This document shows, piece by piece, positions 11,115-21,118 of a stretch of DNA of 64,000 nucleotides (position 1 is the stretch's first letter; each line of letters starts with the position of its first letter). Position numbers and translations under genes: made by a program. Source of the DNA: Berberis thunbergii (lineage: Eukaryota; Streptophyta; Magnoliopsida; Ranunculales; Berberidaceae). The DNA is taken from NCBI GenBank assembly GCA_003290165.1, contig QNQO01001831.1, positions 62,001 through 126,000 on the forward strand, written 5' to 3'. Under the pieces are notes generated by a model, which saw only the letters and a program-made list of their open reading frames with translations, did no database searches and had not been told where the DNA came from.

Positions 11115-11564
11115 TCAGGCTTCTTCCATGGACTCACCATTGCCTAGGTTTTCAGCAAAGACTACAGCAACATCTGTAGGAGTAGAAGCTTCTTCATTGA
11201 CAGTAGCAGGGACTTCGGCCAACTTAGGGTTCAGCGAAGCGGAGTATTTTTCATAGCTGGCTTGATACGCTTCTACCCGAGCGGCCTCCTCGACCAGCCA
11301 AGCACCATCTAGAGTAGTCTTCTGTGATTTAATGTCTAAGGAAAGTTGAAAGTAGTTGTTGAAGTGCTTCTTCTTCTTCAAACCTTCATAGTGCCTTTCT
11401 TGAGTATTGCACTTTCGCTGCCACATCACCACAAATTTATCCACCTCATCCTGGTAACTTTTACCGATTTGAGCCTTCTCCAATTCAAACTTTGTCAGGT
11501 CGGCCTTCAACTTCTCAGCCTCGTTCTTCAACTCAACTTTGGCCTTATCAGCTTGACTCTTCAA
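11115..11564 (-). pseudogene. antisense coiled-coil ORF of the Tat/Grande-type remnant (partial)
   Basis: An open frame of 149 codons lies opposite in strand to the integrase at 7.8-8.7 kb. Its first ~45 residues are a charged heptad-like coil (AEKLKADLTKFELEKAQIG), followed by an aromatic stretch and an acidic, Ala/Glu-rich tail ending GNGESMEEA. Grande-type elements carry an antisense ORF in their long 3' region whose product has a transposase_28-like domain followed by coiled coil; this would be the coiled-coil C-terminus. The N-terminal part is missing because a CACTA-type end begins 8 bp upstream of the ORF. The family call rests on position and coil character, not on a distinctive motif. 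Confidence 0.55.
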
Positions 11565-11571
11565 CTCTTTT

Positions 11572-12600
11572 CACTACACCAGGAATTCTCATTTATAGCA
11601 TGCCAAAAAACCGCTATAACAGGATACGATAGCGTTGTCGAACATGCTGTGTCAGCCCACGCCATTAAAAGTCGAGCTCTATAATAGCGTTTTTGGAACG
11701 TTATTAAAAGCCTATTTTTAATAGCATTTTTACTCGATGTGGTAAATCTTGTAATAGTGTTTATTAAATGTGGTTATATATTTTTTTACGTTATTGTTAC
11801 ACTTTTAATAGCGTTTAGAAAAATGTTGTTATATAATTTGTACACTTGTGTAATTTCTTTCACAACAGTGTTATCTACAGCAATTTTAGAAATTTTGTAA
11901 TTAATTACTCATGACACTTTTAAAATGCTATTAAAAGTCTATGCGAAATTTATTTTGTTGATTTGTTTTTGGTTTACGTATCATTTGTAATCTGTATCTG
12001 ATATTAAAAAGTGCAACAGTAAATAAAATGCACTATATAAAAGTGCAATAGTAAATAGAATCCAACTATATAAAAATCTCATTAACATTAATATAATCCA
12101 ACCATGTATATAAAAGTGCAACTGTCAATACATGATTCTTACAAAATAAGTCTCGTCAACACAGTACATAGAATCCAAAATAAGTCAATACATGGTTCTT
12201 CATATTCATACTATTAAATAGAATCCAACCATGTATGTAGGACGATAGCATATGCAGCGCAATGTTACCATCTTCAAAAGGCTGGGAACATTTGTCGACA
12301 AACTCTTATCTTCACGCCAGGAAATATATTAAGAAGACAAGAAAAGTATTAGTTAATGACAGGTTCAACATGCTTAATGTGATCATAAGGATATTTTCAT
12401 TAGATTAAAGGTAGTTGAACTCACAGCTAGAACCTTGGGATGACAGAGAGAAAAAGACTCCTACAAGTAAAAACAAAAACATAAAACAGAAAAATACAAC
12501 TTAGATGATGTGTTTGTATTGGATCTTACTAATACTTATCTACAAGATCAATCTATACTGTCAAAAAGAAAAATACAGAACTTCATATAGTGAAGATGAT
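11572..12600. mobile_element. one end of a CACTA-like element (ATAGCG family)
   Basis: The end CACTACACCAGGAATTCTC is followed by subterminal repeats of ATAGCGTTTT/ AAAACGCTAT type (about 11600-11830), the same style as the CACTA element at 26208-35451. The opposite end could not be found; the body is interrupted by the chromovirus at 12601 and perhaps by later insertions. From 11830 to 12600 nothing coding was recognised. Confidence 0.6.
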
Positions 12601-13114
12601 TGTTATGAACTGACCTTTTTGTGATGAAGTTTCTGTAGGATTGGAGAATCAAGTAGTGCACTCTCAGTACCAAGGTCATAGTTGGATGAATTCCTGGATG
12701 TTTTGTAACCTGACAAGACACATTCAAGGCAAGAACAACCAAAGAGAGTCGAACAAATCAATGAAGACTGATTCTGCAAACTTGATTCTTTGTATTGAAT
12801 GCTTCTGTAATATTACAATGAAAAGATTGAAATGTAAAGGCAGTATTCGAGATTGCCACTCTCCTCAATGAGCAAAGCTCAATTGTACAACAGTTATTAC
12901 AGAAATGAATGATCCTTATTTCTCTTGCTAATCTATTATTTATAGCAAACAGAACTAACACTAACAGTGACTAACAGTAAGTATAACAGAGCACTCTTGA
13001 TTTAACAGAGCACCTAACAGACTGCTAATAGCATATAAACTTGCCCAATTTCACTTGTCTGTTTTGTACTTCCTCCTTGAATAGGTAAACTTGATAGGAG
13101 GCTGAGGCCTAACA
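12601..13114 (-). repeat. 3' LTR of the chromovirus (514 bp)
   Basis: It begins TGTTATGAACTGACC and ends GAGGCCTAACA on the plus strand, matching 17666-18180 almost throughout. In element orientation this is the downstream LTR; the chromodomain reading frame runs into it and stops at 13051. Confidence 0.95.
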
Positions 13115-13305
13115 ATACCCCCGCCCCAAACACGCACCTTGTCCTCACGGTGAAAAGAGGGAAACTGATGGTTTAACAAGTGGAAATCATCCCAAGTAGC
13201 CTCGTACGCCGGAAGACCACGCCACTTAATTAAAACCTCCAAAGACTCAGAATTATCTGAAGGTACACGTCGGATGTCCAACACTGTCTCAGGAAGGACT
13301 GCCAT
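13051..13305 (-). pseudogene. chromodomain at the integrase C-terminus of the chromovirus
   Basis: The frame reads VLDIRRVPSDNSESLEVLIKW and continues with RGLPAYEATWDDF, the aromatic cage and xWE/D-W signature of chromoviral integrase chromodomains, which direct integration to methylated histone chromatin. After the domain comes a basic tail with VWGGGIVRPQPPIKF, then SRRKYKTDK. The last ~20 codons lie inside the LTR (13051-13114). A stop between 13305 and the integrase frame separates it from the rest, so as it stands it would not be made as part of Pol. Confidence 0.9.
13115..13127 (-). promoter_or_regulatory. polypurine tract of the chromovirus
   Basis: On the minus strand GGGGCGGGGGTAT directly precedes the LTR start TGTTAGG. 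This is where plus-strand DNA synthesis would be primed. Confidence 0.85.
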
Positions 13306-13473
13306 ATCAACCTCTTTGTGAAGCTAAACAGGGAGAGGAATTAGAGAAGAAAAAAGACCCTTAGTTCGGCGTAACTGGGAGACATGAAAAACCGGATGAA
13401 TCTGAGTCGAAGACGGTAGCTCCAATTTATAAGCCACAGCCCCAATCCGAGTCAAAATCACAAAAGGACCACA

Positions 13474-14620
13474 CTAACGTGCAGAAAGCTTGTGATTCCC
13501 CCGCTTGAGCAAAGAATTTTGTCTGTAAGGCCTGACCTTCAAAAATACCCGGTCTCCTAGCTCGAAAATTTCATCCCTCCTAGATTTATCAGCCTGAGAT
13601 TTCAGGCATTGCTGAGCCCGCAACAAATGCATCTTCAATGAGGCTAATATATTGTCCCTATCCAACAACAATTGCTCCACAAAAGAGACAACCGTAGACC
13701 CCGTAGCATAGTGAAAAAGATGAGTTTGATCCCTGCCATATAAAATTTTGAAGGGAGTGAAGCCCGTTGTAGAATGCGTGGACGTGTTGTACCAGTATTC
13801 CGCCCAAGGCAACCACCTATACCACTGTTTGGGCCTTTCGGACACGAAAACACCGCAAATACGTCTCCAAACAACTATTCAACACCTCGGACTGGCCATC
13901 CGTCTGAGGGTGATAAGCGGAACTAAGTTTTAACACTGTGCCTTGGTGGCAAAAAATCTCACGCCAAAAATGACTAGTGAACACCCGGTCCCTGTCTGAG
14001 ATGATGGAAGAAGGAGGACCATGAAGCCTAATAACTTCCTTAGCAAAAACAAACGCAACTTTCTCAGCCTTATAAGGGTGCTTCAAGCCCATAAAATGCA
14101 TGTATTTGCTAAGATGGTCGACCACTACCAGAATGGTATCCACAGACTCGGAGCATGGTAAGCCTTCAATAAAGTCCATTGTTACTTCTTCCCAAATCTG
14201 ATTTGGCAAAGGATTCGGTTGTAGGAGTCCCGCGGGAGTGGTGGCCATAGTCTTACTACACTGACACACGTCACACTCACTGACCCATTTTCGGATGTCT
14301 GCTTTCATTCCCACCCAATAGAGTTCCTTAGAAACTCTCTGATAAGTCTTCGTCTCACTCGAATGCCCCCCAATTGCTGACCCATGGAATTCCTTGAAGA
14401 GAAGGTGAAGAAGAGAAGATGAGTTAGGAATGACTAACCGATTTTTGAAATACAACAAATTCTGATGCAATGCGTATCCCTGATCGTTTGATCCTTGCAA
14501 GACCTGATCCATCATCAGTTGAATAGAAGAATATCCCTCAATTTCTGACTTAAGGCTCTCCCACTCACACCATGTTGGCCCACTCAGCTGCAAGCAAGTT
14601 GATGGATGAGAAATTTTGGA
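13474..14620 (-). pseudogene. integrase of the chromovirus
   Basis: Minus-strand frames give a full integrase. The HHCC zinc region has YQRVSKELYWVGMKADI with CDVCQCSK (about 14260-14340). The core contains DFIEGLPCSESVDTILVVVD (about 14120-14180; first catalytic Asp), SDRDRVFTSHFW (about 13960; second Asp) and [16 protein letters not shown] (about 13890). A frameshift near 13845-13817 leads to the C-terminal half (WYRWLPWAEYWYNTSTHSTT, then LKVRPYRQNSL). The frame then ends at 13474, and the chromodomain follows in a separate frame. Only a small number of lesions separate it from intact. Confidence 0.9.
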
Positions 14621-15949
14621 GAGAGCATCTGCTGCGGCTTTGGAAGAACCCGAACGATATTGGATCTCGAGTTGAAAACCAAACAACTTTCGAACCCATT
14701 TCTGATAATCCGGTCCGATGATTCTTTGCTCCATAAGAAATTTGAGACTTTTTTGATCCGTTCTGATGATAAATCGTCTACCCAACAAATACGCGCGCCA
14801 TTTGTTCACTACCAACATTATCGCCATAAGCTCCTTTTCATAAATTGGTTTTAGCCGAGCCCGTTGTCCCAACACCTAACTGAAGAAAGCCACTGGTTGG
14901 TGCTCCTGCATCAGGACAGCGCCCACAGCATACCCCAAGGCGTCGATCTCAACAACGAACTCTTTCGAAAAATCGGGCATACGCAAGACCGGAGCAATAC
15001 TCATTACATGTTTCAGACCCTGGAAAGCCATCTTAGCCTCATGATTCCAGCCGAAACCATTCTTTTTTAATTGGGATATTAGCGGCCCTGCTATCTGATT
15101 GTACCCACGAATAAACTTGCGGTAGTAGCTCGTTAAACCAAAAAACCCTCGCAATTCCGATATATTCGAAGGTTGTGGCCAATCTAACACCGCTTGAACT
15201 TTCGACTAATCCATAGAGACTCCCTCAGCCGAAATCACATGACCCAAATAGCCCAGTTTTGAGTTACCAAACTCACATTTTTTTCTGTTAGCATACAAGC
15301 AATGCTGATGCAATAAACTCAAAATTGTTTCCAACTGCTCCACATGCTTCGCGAGGCTGGAACTATACACCAGGATGTCGTCAAAGAAGACAAGCACGAA
15401 CTTTCGCAAATACGGTCTGAAAATTGTATTCATTAGCGCTTGGAACGTAGCTGGTGCATTGGACAGACCGAATGGCATTACGAGGAACTCGTAATGTCCT
15501 TCATGGGTGCGAAAAGTCATCTTAGCTTCATCCTCATCCTTAACTCTAATCTGATGATAGCCCAACTTCAAATCCAACTTCGAAAATATTACGGCCCCGT
15601 GAAGCTCATCCAGCAACTCATCAATGATGGGAATTGGAAAACGATCGGGCACTGTTTGTTTATTCAGAGCCCGATAATCTACACAAAACCACCATCAACC
15701 ATCTTTTTTCTTCCCAAGCATCACCGAACTTGAAAAGGGGCTTACACTCGGTTTGATGATTCCAGCCTCCATCATCTCTGTTATAAGCTTCTCAATCTCA
15801 TTCTTCTGAAATTGCGGGTATCGATACGGTCGAACATTTATCGGTCCCGTTCCCTCTTGCAACACAATACTATGCTCATAGCCACGCTTGGGTGGCAACC
15901 CTGAAGGTGCTTGAAAGACTGTGTCATACCTGTGTAACAACTCAACCAA
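14620..15949 (-). pseudogene. reverse transcriptase and RNase H of the chromovirus
   Basis: The RT N-terminus is read at 15949-15695 (YDTVFQAPSGLPPKRGYEH, VMLGKKKDG), with a stop right after KKDG. The palm follows at 15652-15206 with [44 protein letters not shown] and the intact catalytic box [10 protein letters not shown] stop near 15207 precedes the connection domain and RNase H (GFFGLTSYYRKFIRGY; VVEIDALGYAVGAVLMQ; then YEKELMAIMLVVNKWRAYL and IRTDQKSLKFLMEQR). The polymerase active site is preserved although three or so stops break the frame. Confidence 0.92.
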
Positions 15950-15967
15950 CTCCTTTGGTATTTCATA

Positions 15968-16440
15968 TTAAGCCTCCACTGCCGACAAAATACTACCCAG
16001 TTCTACCAAGAAGCCTTGACCTTCTTGAGAAATTGTTCGCATCATATTTTTGAGTGAAATCAAACTCCTCCCCAGAGACGGATCCCCCTTGAGAGTGATT
16101 GTATCTGAGCCAACTCTGAATCGAAAAATCTGATCTTTCCAATTTATGAAAGTTGTTCCCAACTTCTCTAACCATTGTATTCCCAAAATTACATCAGAAC
16201 TACCCAGACCTAGTGGAAGAAAATCTTCAAAAATCTCCAGCCCTTGCAAGCGTAATTTCACTTCCCTACAGATCCCATTGCCTTGAACCGAATCTCCAGA
16301 TCCCATCATCACCCCATACACACCCGTAGAAGAGATTTGAAGCTTACCTTGTTCGACCAATTTGTGCTAGATAAAGTTATGGGTTGCCCCACTGTCAATT
16401 AAAACTACTACTGCTTTACCTGAAATGTCGCCCTCCAACT
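15968..16440 (-). pseudogene. aspartic protease region of the chromovirus
   Basis: The minus frame includes VVLIDSGATHNFI-like coding at about 16410-16365, interrupted by a stop next to MVEQGKLQ. It continues with the protease fold (YGVMMGSGDSVQGNG, then LGSSDVILGIQWLEKLGT). The LG.DVILG.QWL motif is the second half of retropepsins of this group. It would cleave Gag-Pol. Confidence 0.8.
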
Positions 16441-16479
16441 TCATCGTCTTGGGACTTGTCAAACCCATGACAGAACTCA

Positions 16480-17640
16480 ACTAAACCTCAACCACTTGAC
16501 TGATCTCTGCCACCTCTAGCTCTTTATGTTCTTCCCAATCTTGAACCTCGGTTTCGACCTCTTCATCTTCTTCTTGTGCAATAAGAACACGGATCTCACG
16601 CTTCTTGCATCGGTGACCAGGCGAATACTTCTCATCGCAACGAAAACACAAACTTTCTCCCTTTTTGCTTGATAATCGACATCAGATATGCGTCTGATCT
16701 CATTCTGTCCTGCCGTATGCTTCTCTGGTTCTCTATTGTTTATAGTTGGATTGAAAGTTATTTCGAAATCCCTTATTGGAGTTTGATAAGTATGCCCTAA
16801 TGAGCCATTCCCCATTGTTCTTGGGCCCGAGGATTGTTTATGGGAATAAGAAGGAAAACATGTTTTAAGCCAGCCCATCTGTAATTGTTTTTCTTCTACC
16901 CACTGGGCCAGATCCATGGCCCGACCCAGAAACCTCGGATCAAGCATCCTGACTTCTGCCCGGATTGATGGCTTCAGTCCATTGATAAATTTACTCAGAT
17001 AAACCTCTTCATTCAGAGATTCTAATGGAGTTGCATGAGAAACGAAGCGTCTTCGGTATTCTGCTACTGATCTTTCTTGTTTTAGCGCAAGAAATTTCTC
17101 ACAAAGCGATCCATCTTGCGTAGATCTAAATTGTTTCAAGAGTAATTCCTTCAATTCTTCCCAAAAAACAATAGGTCTTCTCTGTTTTCCCACTGATACC
17201 ACAGAAGAGCATCCCCTTCGAAAGACATGACTGCGGCTTCAATCTTCTCATCGTTACCATACTTCTGCAACAAAAAGAATCGCTCGGCTTTCATAATCCA
17301 CCCATCCGGATTTGAGCCTTCATATGTCAACCTTCTAGGTCTTCTATCGAAGTGTTGCCCTTGTGAAGAGGTGAATTCCCCTTTTGGAAATGTCGGCATT
17401 TCCACCATTCAAACTGTGAGCTTCTACATTGATTGAAGGTCTCTGATCTTGATCTACAGGTGAATTCCCCTTTTGGACCTCTTCTTGTTTCTTCATCCAC
17501 CGATCCATCTTGTGTATCACTTCTTGGAAACCTCCTTTTAGTGATTCCACCTATTCTTGAACGCTTACCACGGCTTCTTCTACCACTTCAACCCTTGCGT
17601 TATTACTTGTCGATCCACTTTTTCCAGCCATTTTCTTCAA
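16480..17640 (-). pseudogene. gag of the chromovirus
   Basis: The gag starts near 17630 (MAGKSGSTSNNARVEVV-like reading) and has the retrotransposon gag core: GWIMKAERFFLLQKYG, VMSFEGDALLWYQWEN (17250-17180), then LLLKQFRSTQDG and VAEYRRRFVSHATPLE. A zinc-knuckle-like CDEKYSPGHRCKK reading lies near 16600-16640, in a frame other than the open one. Stops and one frame shift near 17160 and 17550 break it. Confidence 0.85.
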
Positions 17641-17649
17641 GATCTTGGT

Positions 17650-17661
17650 GCTCTGATACCA
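17650..17661 (-). promoter_or_regulatory. primer binding site of the chromovirus (initiator-Met tRNA)
   Basis: On the minus strand TGGTATCAGAGC lies 4 bp from the end of the right (5') LTR. Confidence 0.92.
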
Positions 17662-17665
17662 AGTT

Positions 17666-18180
17666 TGTTATGAACTGACCTTTTTGTGATGAAGTTTCAG
17701 TAGGATTGGAGAATCAAGCAGTGCACTCTCAGTACCAAGGTCAGAGTTGGATGAATTCCTGAATGTTTTGTAACCTGGCAAGACACATTCAAGGCAAGAA
17801 CAACCAAAAAGAGTCGAACAAATCAATGAAGACTGATTTTGCAAACTTGATTCTTTGTATTGAATGCTTCTGCAAAGATTACAATGGAAAGATTGAAATG
17901 TAAAGGCAGTATTCGAGATTGACACTCTCCTCAATGAGCAAAGCTCAATTGTACAATAGTTATTACAGAAATGAATGATCCTTATATCTCTTGCTAATCT
18001 ATTATTTATAGCAAACAGAACTAACACTAAAAGTGACTAACAATATGTATAACAGAGCACTCTTGATTTAATAGAGCACCTAACAGACTGCTAACAACAT
18101 ATAAACTTGCCCAATTTCACTTGTCTGTTTTATACTTCCTCCTTGAATAGGTAAACTTGATAGGAGGCTGAGGCCTAACA
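17666..18180 (-). repeat. 5' LTR of the chromovirus (515 bp)
   Basis: This is the partner of 12601-13114, with about twenty differences by eye. In element orientation it lies upstream of gag and next to the PBS. Confidence 0.95.
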
Positions 18181-18573
18181 ATGATATACAAGCTCTCTAG
18201 TGAGATCGGTTGAATGGATTAGTTTACTACACCAAACATAAAGTTTGACGACCATTTAAACCAATTCAAGAATTTAAGCATCATGAAAAGTAAAAGAAAA
18301 TTTGAACTAATGTCTTCCAAAAACATAATAAGCCATTTTTACAAGCTTGAAGCAAACATAATAAGTTATTTTAACAAGCTTAATATTAGATTGAAGAATC
18401 AACAATAAACTGATTTTGCTAACAATCAACAGTAAACTGATTTTGCTGATAACCAATGTAAACAGTCAAACAAATAGAATCAATACTGAAAAAAATAGTC
18501 TGTAAAAAAAAAAAATTTGCACCTGCCCATGAGCTATGCAGTAGATTATCCGAGTATTTCTCATGTTCACTTC

Positions 18574-18605
<32 letters not shown>

Positions 18606-19995
18606 CGCCATTTCCAAAAGCCATACTAAAAGTAGATGAGCTTGCCATTTCCAAAATTACACAATCTTTTTTGGGCTTGCTTACATGAGATTTCAAGCTA
18701 CGAAGCTAAAAAAAAAACAATAAAATTGTTATATACAGGATGTTACAAATCCATAACCACAATCAAAGAATTATTATATATAGTTTGTTAAAAAGATTTT
18801 GAACTCACTTCCATTGGCAAAATAGTGTCACTTTTTCAAGTCCATGATCCATAGAGAAGATAAAGCATTTCCATCGCATGATTCCGAACTAACCCAGCCC
18901 GTGAATGATATCTATCAAGAGGTAGAAGTAAATATCTAAAATACGCCACAGCTAGATTAAAATTCTAATTTATAAGAAAAAAAAAACACATTGGGAGATT
19001 CATCTTTTGTCATGGACTTACTAATATATGGTCTTTCCTAAAGTTCCCTATGACTATTTTTAATTCATCATAACTAAAAAAAATCAATGGCTTTGTAGCT
19101 GATTCACAACGGAAGTCTTCAACTTCTTCAGAATTTGACGGCAATCTACCATTATCTTTCTTTTCTCTCAGTAATGAACAATTATCTTTTGGTGATTATG
19201 TCATATACAATAGGATAGGCATTGGGATATGAATCAAATATCAATATGTATTTTAACAAATCCATCTTTCAAACTTGTTTTGATTCAAGAATGAACAAGA
19301 AATGAATACTTAACTGGTGGTTCTCATATATCAGTCTCAACAACTACATATCAAAATATATACCTTCTGATGGAATCTTGTACTAAACTACCAATGGATT
19401 CTTGATGTCAATATCATTAGTGTTTGCTAAAACTATTGAAATTTCTATTCTTATAAGTACTTGAACATGAAATTCAGAACGACACAATCATAAATAGAAC
19501 AAAAAACACTCTAATGAACTTAGCCAACCTTGAACACCAATTAAGATCAAAAGAAAATAGGGGAGTACTTAATTTGAAACAAGAAACTATATAACTATTT
19601 TTAACTTAGCTTAAAACATGTTAAATAAAAATCCACTTTCAAACTTTCAAAATCACATAGCAAGCAAAACCCAATCATGGAAATCTGAAACAAGTTGGAA
19701 AGTGGGGATATATGCCTGACTTTGCATTAGATGAAACCCTTTAAATGGATGATTTCCCTTTACACCAACAATTCCCCATCAAATGAAACTCAGAACTCAA
19801 ACCACCCCCCACTCTTTCACCAATAACCCATCATCAAACAAGCTTAAAGTCACTCAAAACCCAACTGTTTGTGAGGAGATACGAAACAGTCACACAGACA
19901 GATATTGAAGTTTTGGGTGAGGTTTGAGAGCCACATTAACTCACCTCTTGCTAAACTAGCTTTTCTTCTCCTCAATAGGAGTTCAGCTAATAAAC
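18181..19995. other. AT-rich DNA with exon-like pieces, unidentified
   Basis: There is no complete gene. A 29-bp A tract occupies 18574-18602. On the minus strand at 18811-18965 an open stretch reads AYFRYLLLPLDRYHSRAGL then VRNHAMEMLYLLYG and ends near a GT-like site; its composition is protein-like, but I cannot place the family. A second such stretch lies at about 19080-19200, minus strand (SPKDNCSLLREKKDNGRLPS). By position this DNA continues the sequence into which the chromovirus inserted, so it could be the interior of the CACTA element that starts at 11572. Confidence 0.4.
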
Positions 19996-20011
19996 AACAT
20001 CTTCTACATGC

Positions 20012-21102
20012 AGGTTGTTCATCCTCAGGGCCTGGTCACCTTCTATGGATGAGGATGCCGAGGTGCTTACCTCGATACCTATTTGGGTTACACTGAAGAA
20101 AATTTCTTTATTCCTATGGAATCCTGAGGGTATTCAAAGGATTGCTAGGTTTATTGGAGTGCCTATCATGCTTGACAAAGCTACTGAAGAAATGACAAGA
20201 TTAGCGTATGTGAGAATGTGTGTGGAGGTGGATGTAAACAACCAATTACCCAAAGACATCCTTGTGGTTATCAATGGAGATAAGAAAAAAATAGTTGAAG
20301 TTGATTATGCATGGATTCCTGTTAAATGCAATTCTTGTGCAGTTTTTGGCAATACAAAACAGCACTGTTCAAAGAGCAAAGAAATTAATACTCCAGGCCA
20401 TATGGTATGGCAAGCTACGGGTAGGACCCAACCACTAGAAATACAAAACTCCGATGGTTGGACAGTCGCCAAGGGTAGACATACATTCAAGTCGAAGACT
20501 CACCCTATTTTAGAGAGGAGTCTAGGGCCTATCACAGGAAAAATAGGGAATGTAACCAGTATAGAGGCTGCCAATGTGGCAGAGCATAAAATAAATGATG
20601 ACCAGAGTGATGCCATAACGCAGAGTCCACAACCATTGATTCTTATCAACCCAATGCTTGAGCGTAGTGCTAATGAGGAGGCAAGTGAACACACACCGAC
20701 TCAGGACAAAGAGAACACCACAATTGATGAGCAGAGTAGTAACGAGGAACATGAGCAAGATCCTTCTAGTGAAGAGGTTGCAAGCGATTTGTTTTCAGAA
20801 TCTTGCACTAAAGATTTTAGTCTCTGCCCTCGAAGATCCTCTAGGGCTAAGAAAGCAAACAAAAATTACACAAGTTGAATCCTTTCCTCCTTAACAAAGG
20901 AGACAGAGATTAAAAAAAAATAAGAGGTTTCTTCTTTGGCCGATGCTAGTTGAAGATTTTTTATAGGCTTAGTATCCATGTTCACTCTCACTAGAATTCT
21001 CTTTCTTGTGAGAGTTTGTTTCTATTTTTTTCTTGTTTTTGCTTTTGTTTCATTTGTATAAAGGTTTTGGGGTCCTTAAAACCCAGCTCGCTTTCCAAAA
21101 AA
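20012..21102 (+). mobile_element. ORF1-only LINE (L1-type) insertion
   Basis: The insert is flanked by a 16-bp target duplication, AACATCTTCTACATGC (19996-20011) and AACATCTTTTACATGC (21103-21118), one mismatch. It starts within L1 ORF1 and runs through the end of ORF1 into a LINE-like 3' UTR (TTTGTATAAAGGTTTTGGGG) ending in AAAAAAAA. The endonuclease/reverse transcriptase ORF2 is absent altogether; ORF1 is followed directly by 3' UTR. Long target duplication, A-rich tail and 5' truncation show target-primed reverse transcription, supplied in trans. Confidence 0.85.
20015..20878 (+). CDS. LINE ORF1 protein, N-terminally truncated (DUF4283/zinc knuckle type)
   Basis: An uninterrupted frame of 287 codons. 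Residues ~6-100 match the RNA-binding ORF1 region of plant L1 elements: SMDEDAEVLTSIPIWVTLKK, LFLWNPEGIQRIARFIGVP and TRLAYVRMCVEVDVNNQLP. Next comes a zinc-knuckle region CNSCAVFGNTKQHCSK, matching the plant zf-CCHC_4 type (the usual CxxCxxxGHxxxxC with GH changed to GN). The C-terminal half is acidic, low complexity and ends in basic RRSSRAKKANKNYTS. The family's N-terminal ~150 residues are missing because the insertion is 5'-truncated; the first Met is the first available, not the native start. No stop or frameshift occurs over 864 bp, unlike the other element genes nearby. Confidence 0.8.
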   Translation: MFILRAWSPSMDEDAEVLTSIPIWVTLKKISLFLWNPEGIQRIARFIGVPIMLDKATEEMTRLAYVRMCVEVDVNNQLPKDILVVINGDKKKIVEVDYAWIPVKCNSCAVFGNTKQHCSKSKEINTPGHMVWQATGRTQPLEIQNSDGWTVAKGRHTFKSKTHPILERSLGPITGKIGNVTSIEAANVAEHKINDDQSDAITQSPQPLILINPMLERSANEEASEHTPTQDKENTTIDEQSSNEEHEQDPSSEEVASDLFSESCTKDFSLCPRRSSRAKKANKNYTS

Positions 21103-21118
21103 AACATCTTTTACATGC

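Larger units (their letters stand above)
12601..18180 (-). mobile_element. nearly complete chromovirus (Ty3/gypsy), minus strand, 5.6 kb
   Basis: Two LTRs (12601-13114 and 17666-18180) flank a gag-pol in minus orientation. The target duplication ATGAT is present on both sides (12596-12600, 18181-18185). A tRNA-Met PBS lies beside the right LTR and a polypurine tract beside the left one. Order on the minus strand is gag, protease, RT, RNase H, integrase, chromodomain. By eye the LTRs differ at about twenty positions over ~515 bp, so the insertion is fairly young, yet the coding region already has several stops. It inserted into the sequence that starts as a CACTA end at 11572. Confidence 0.96.
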
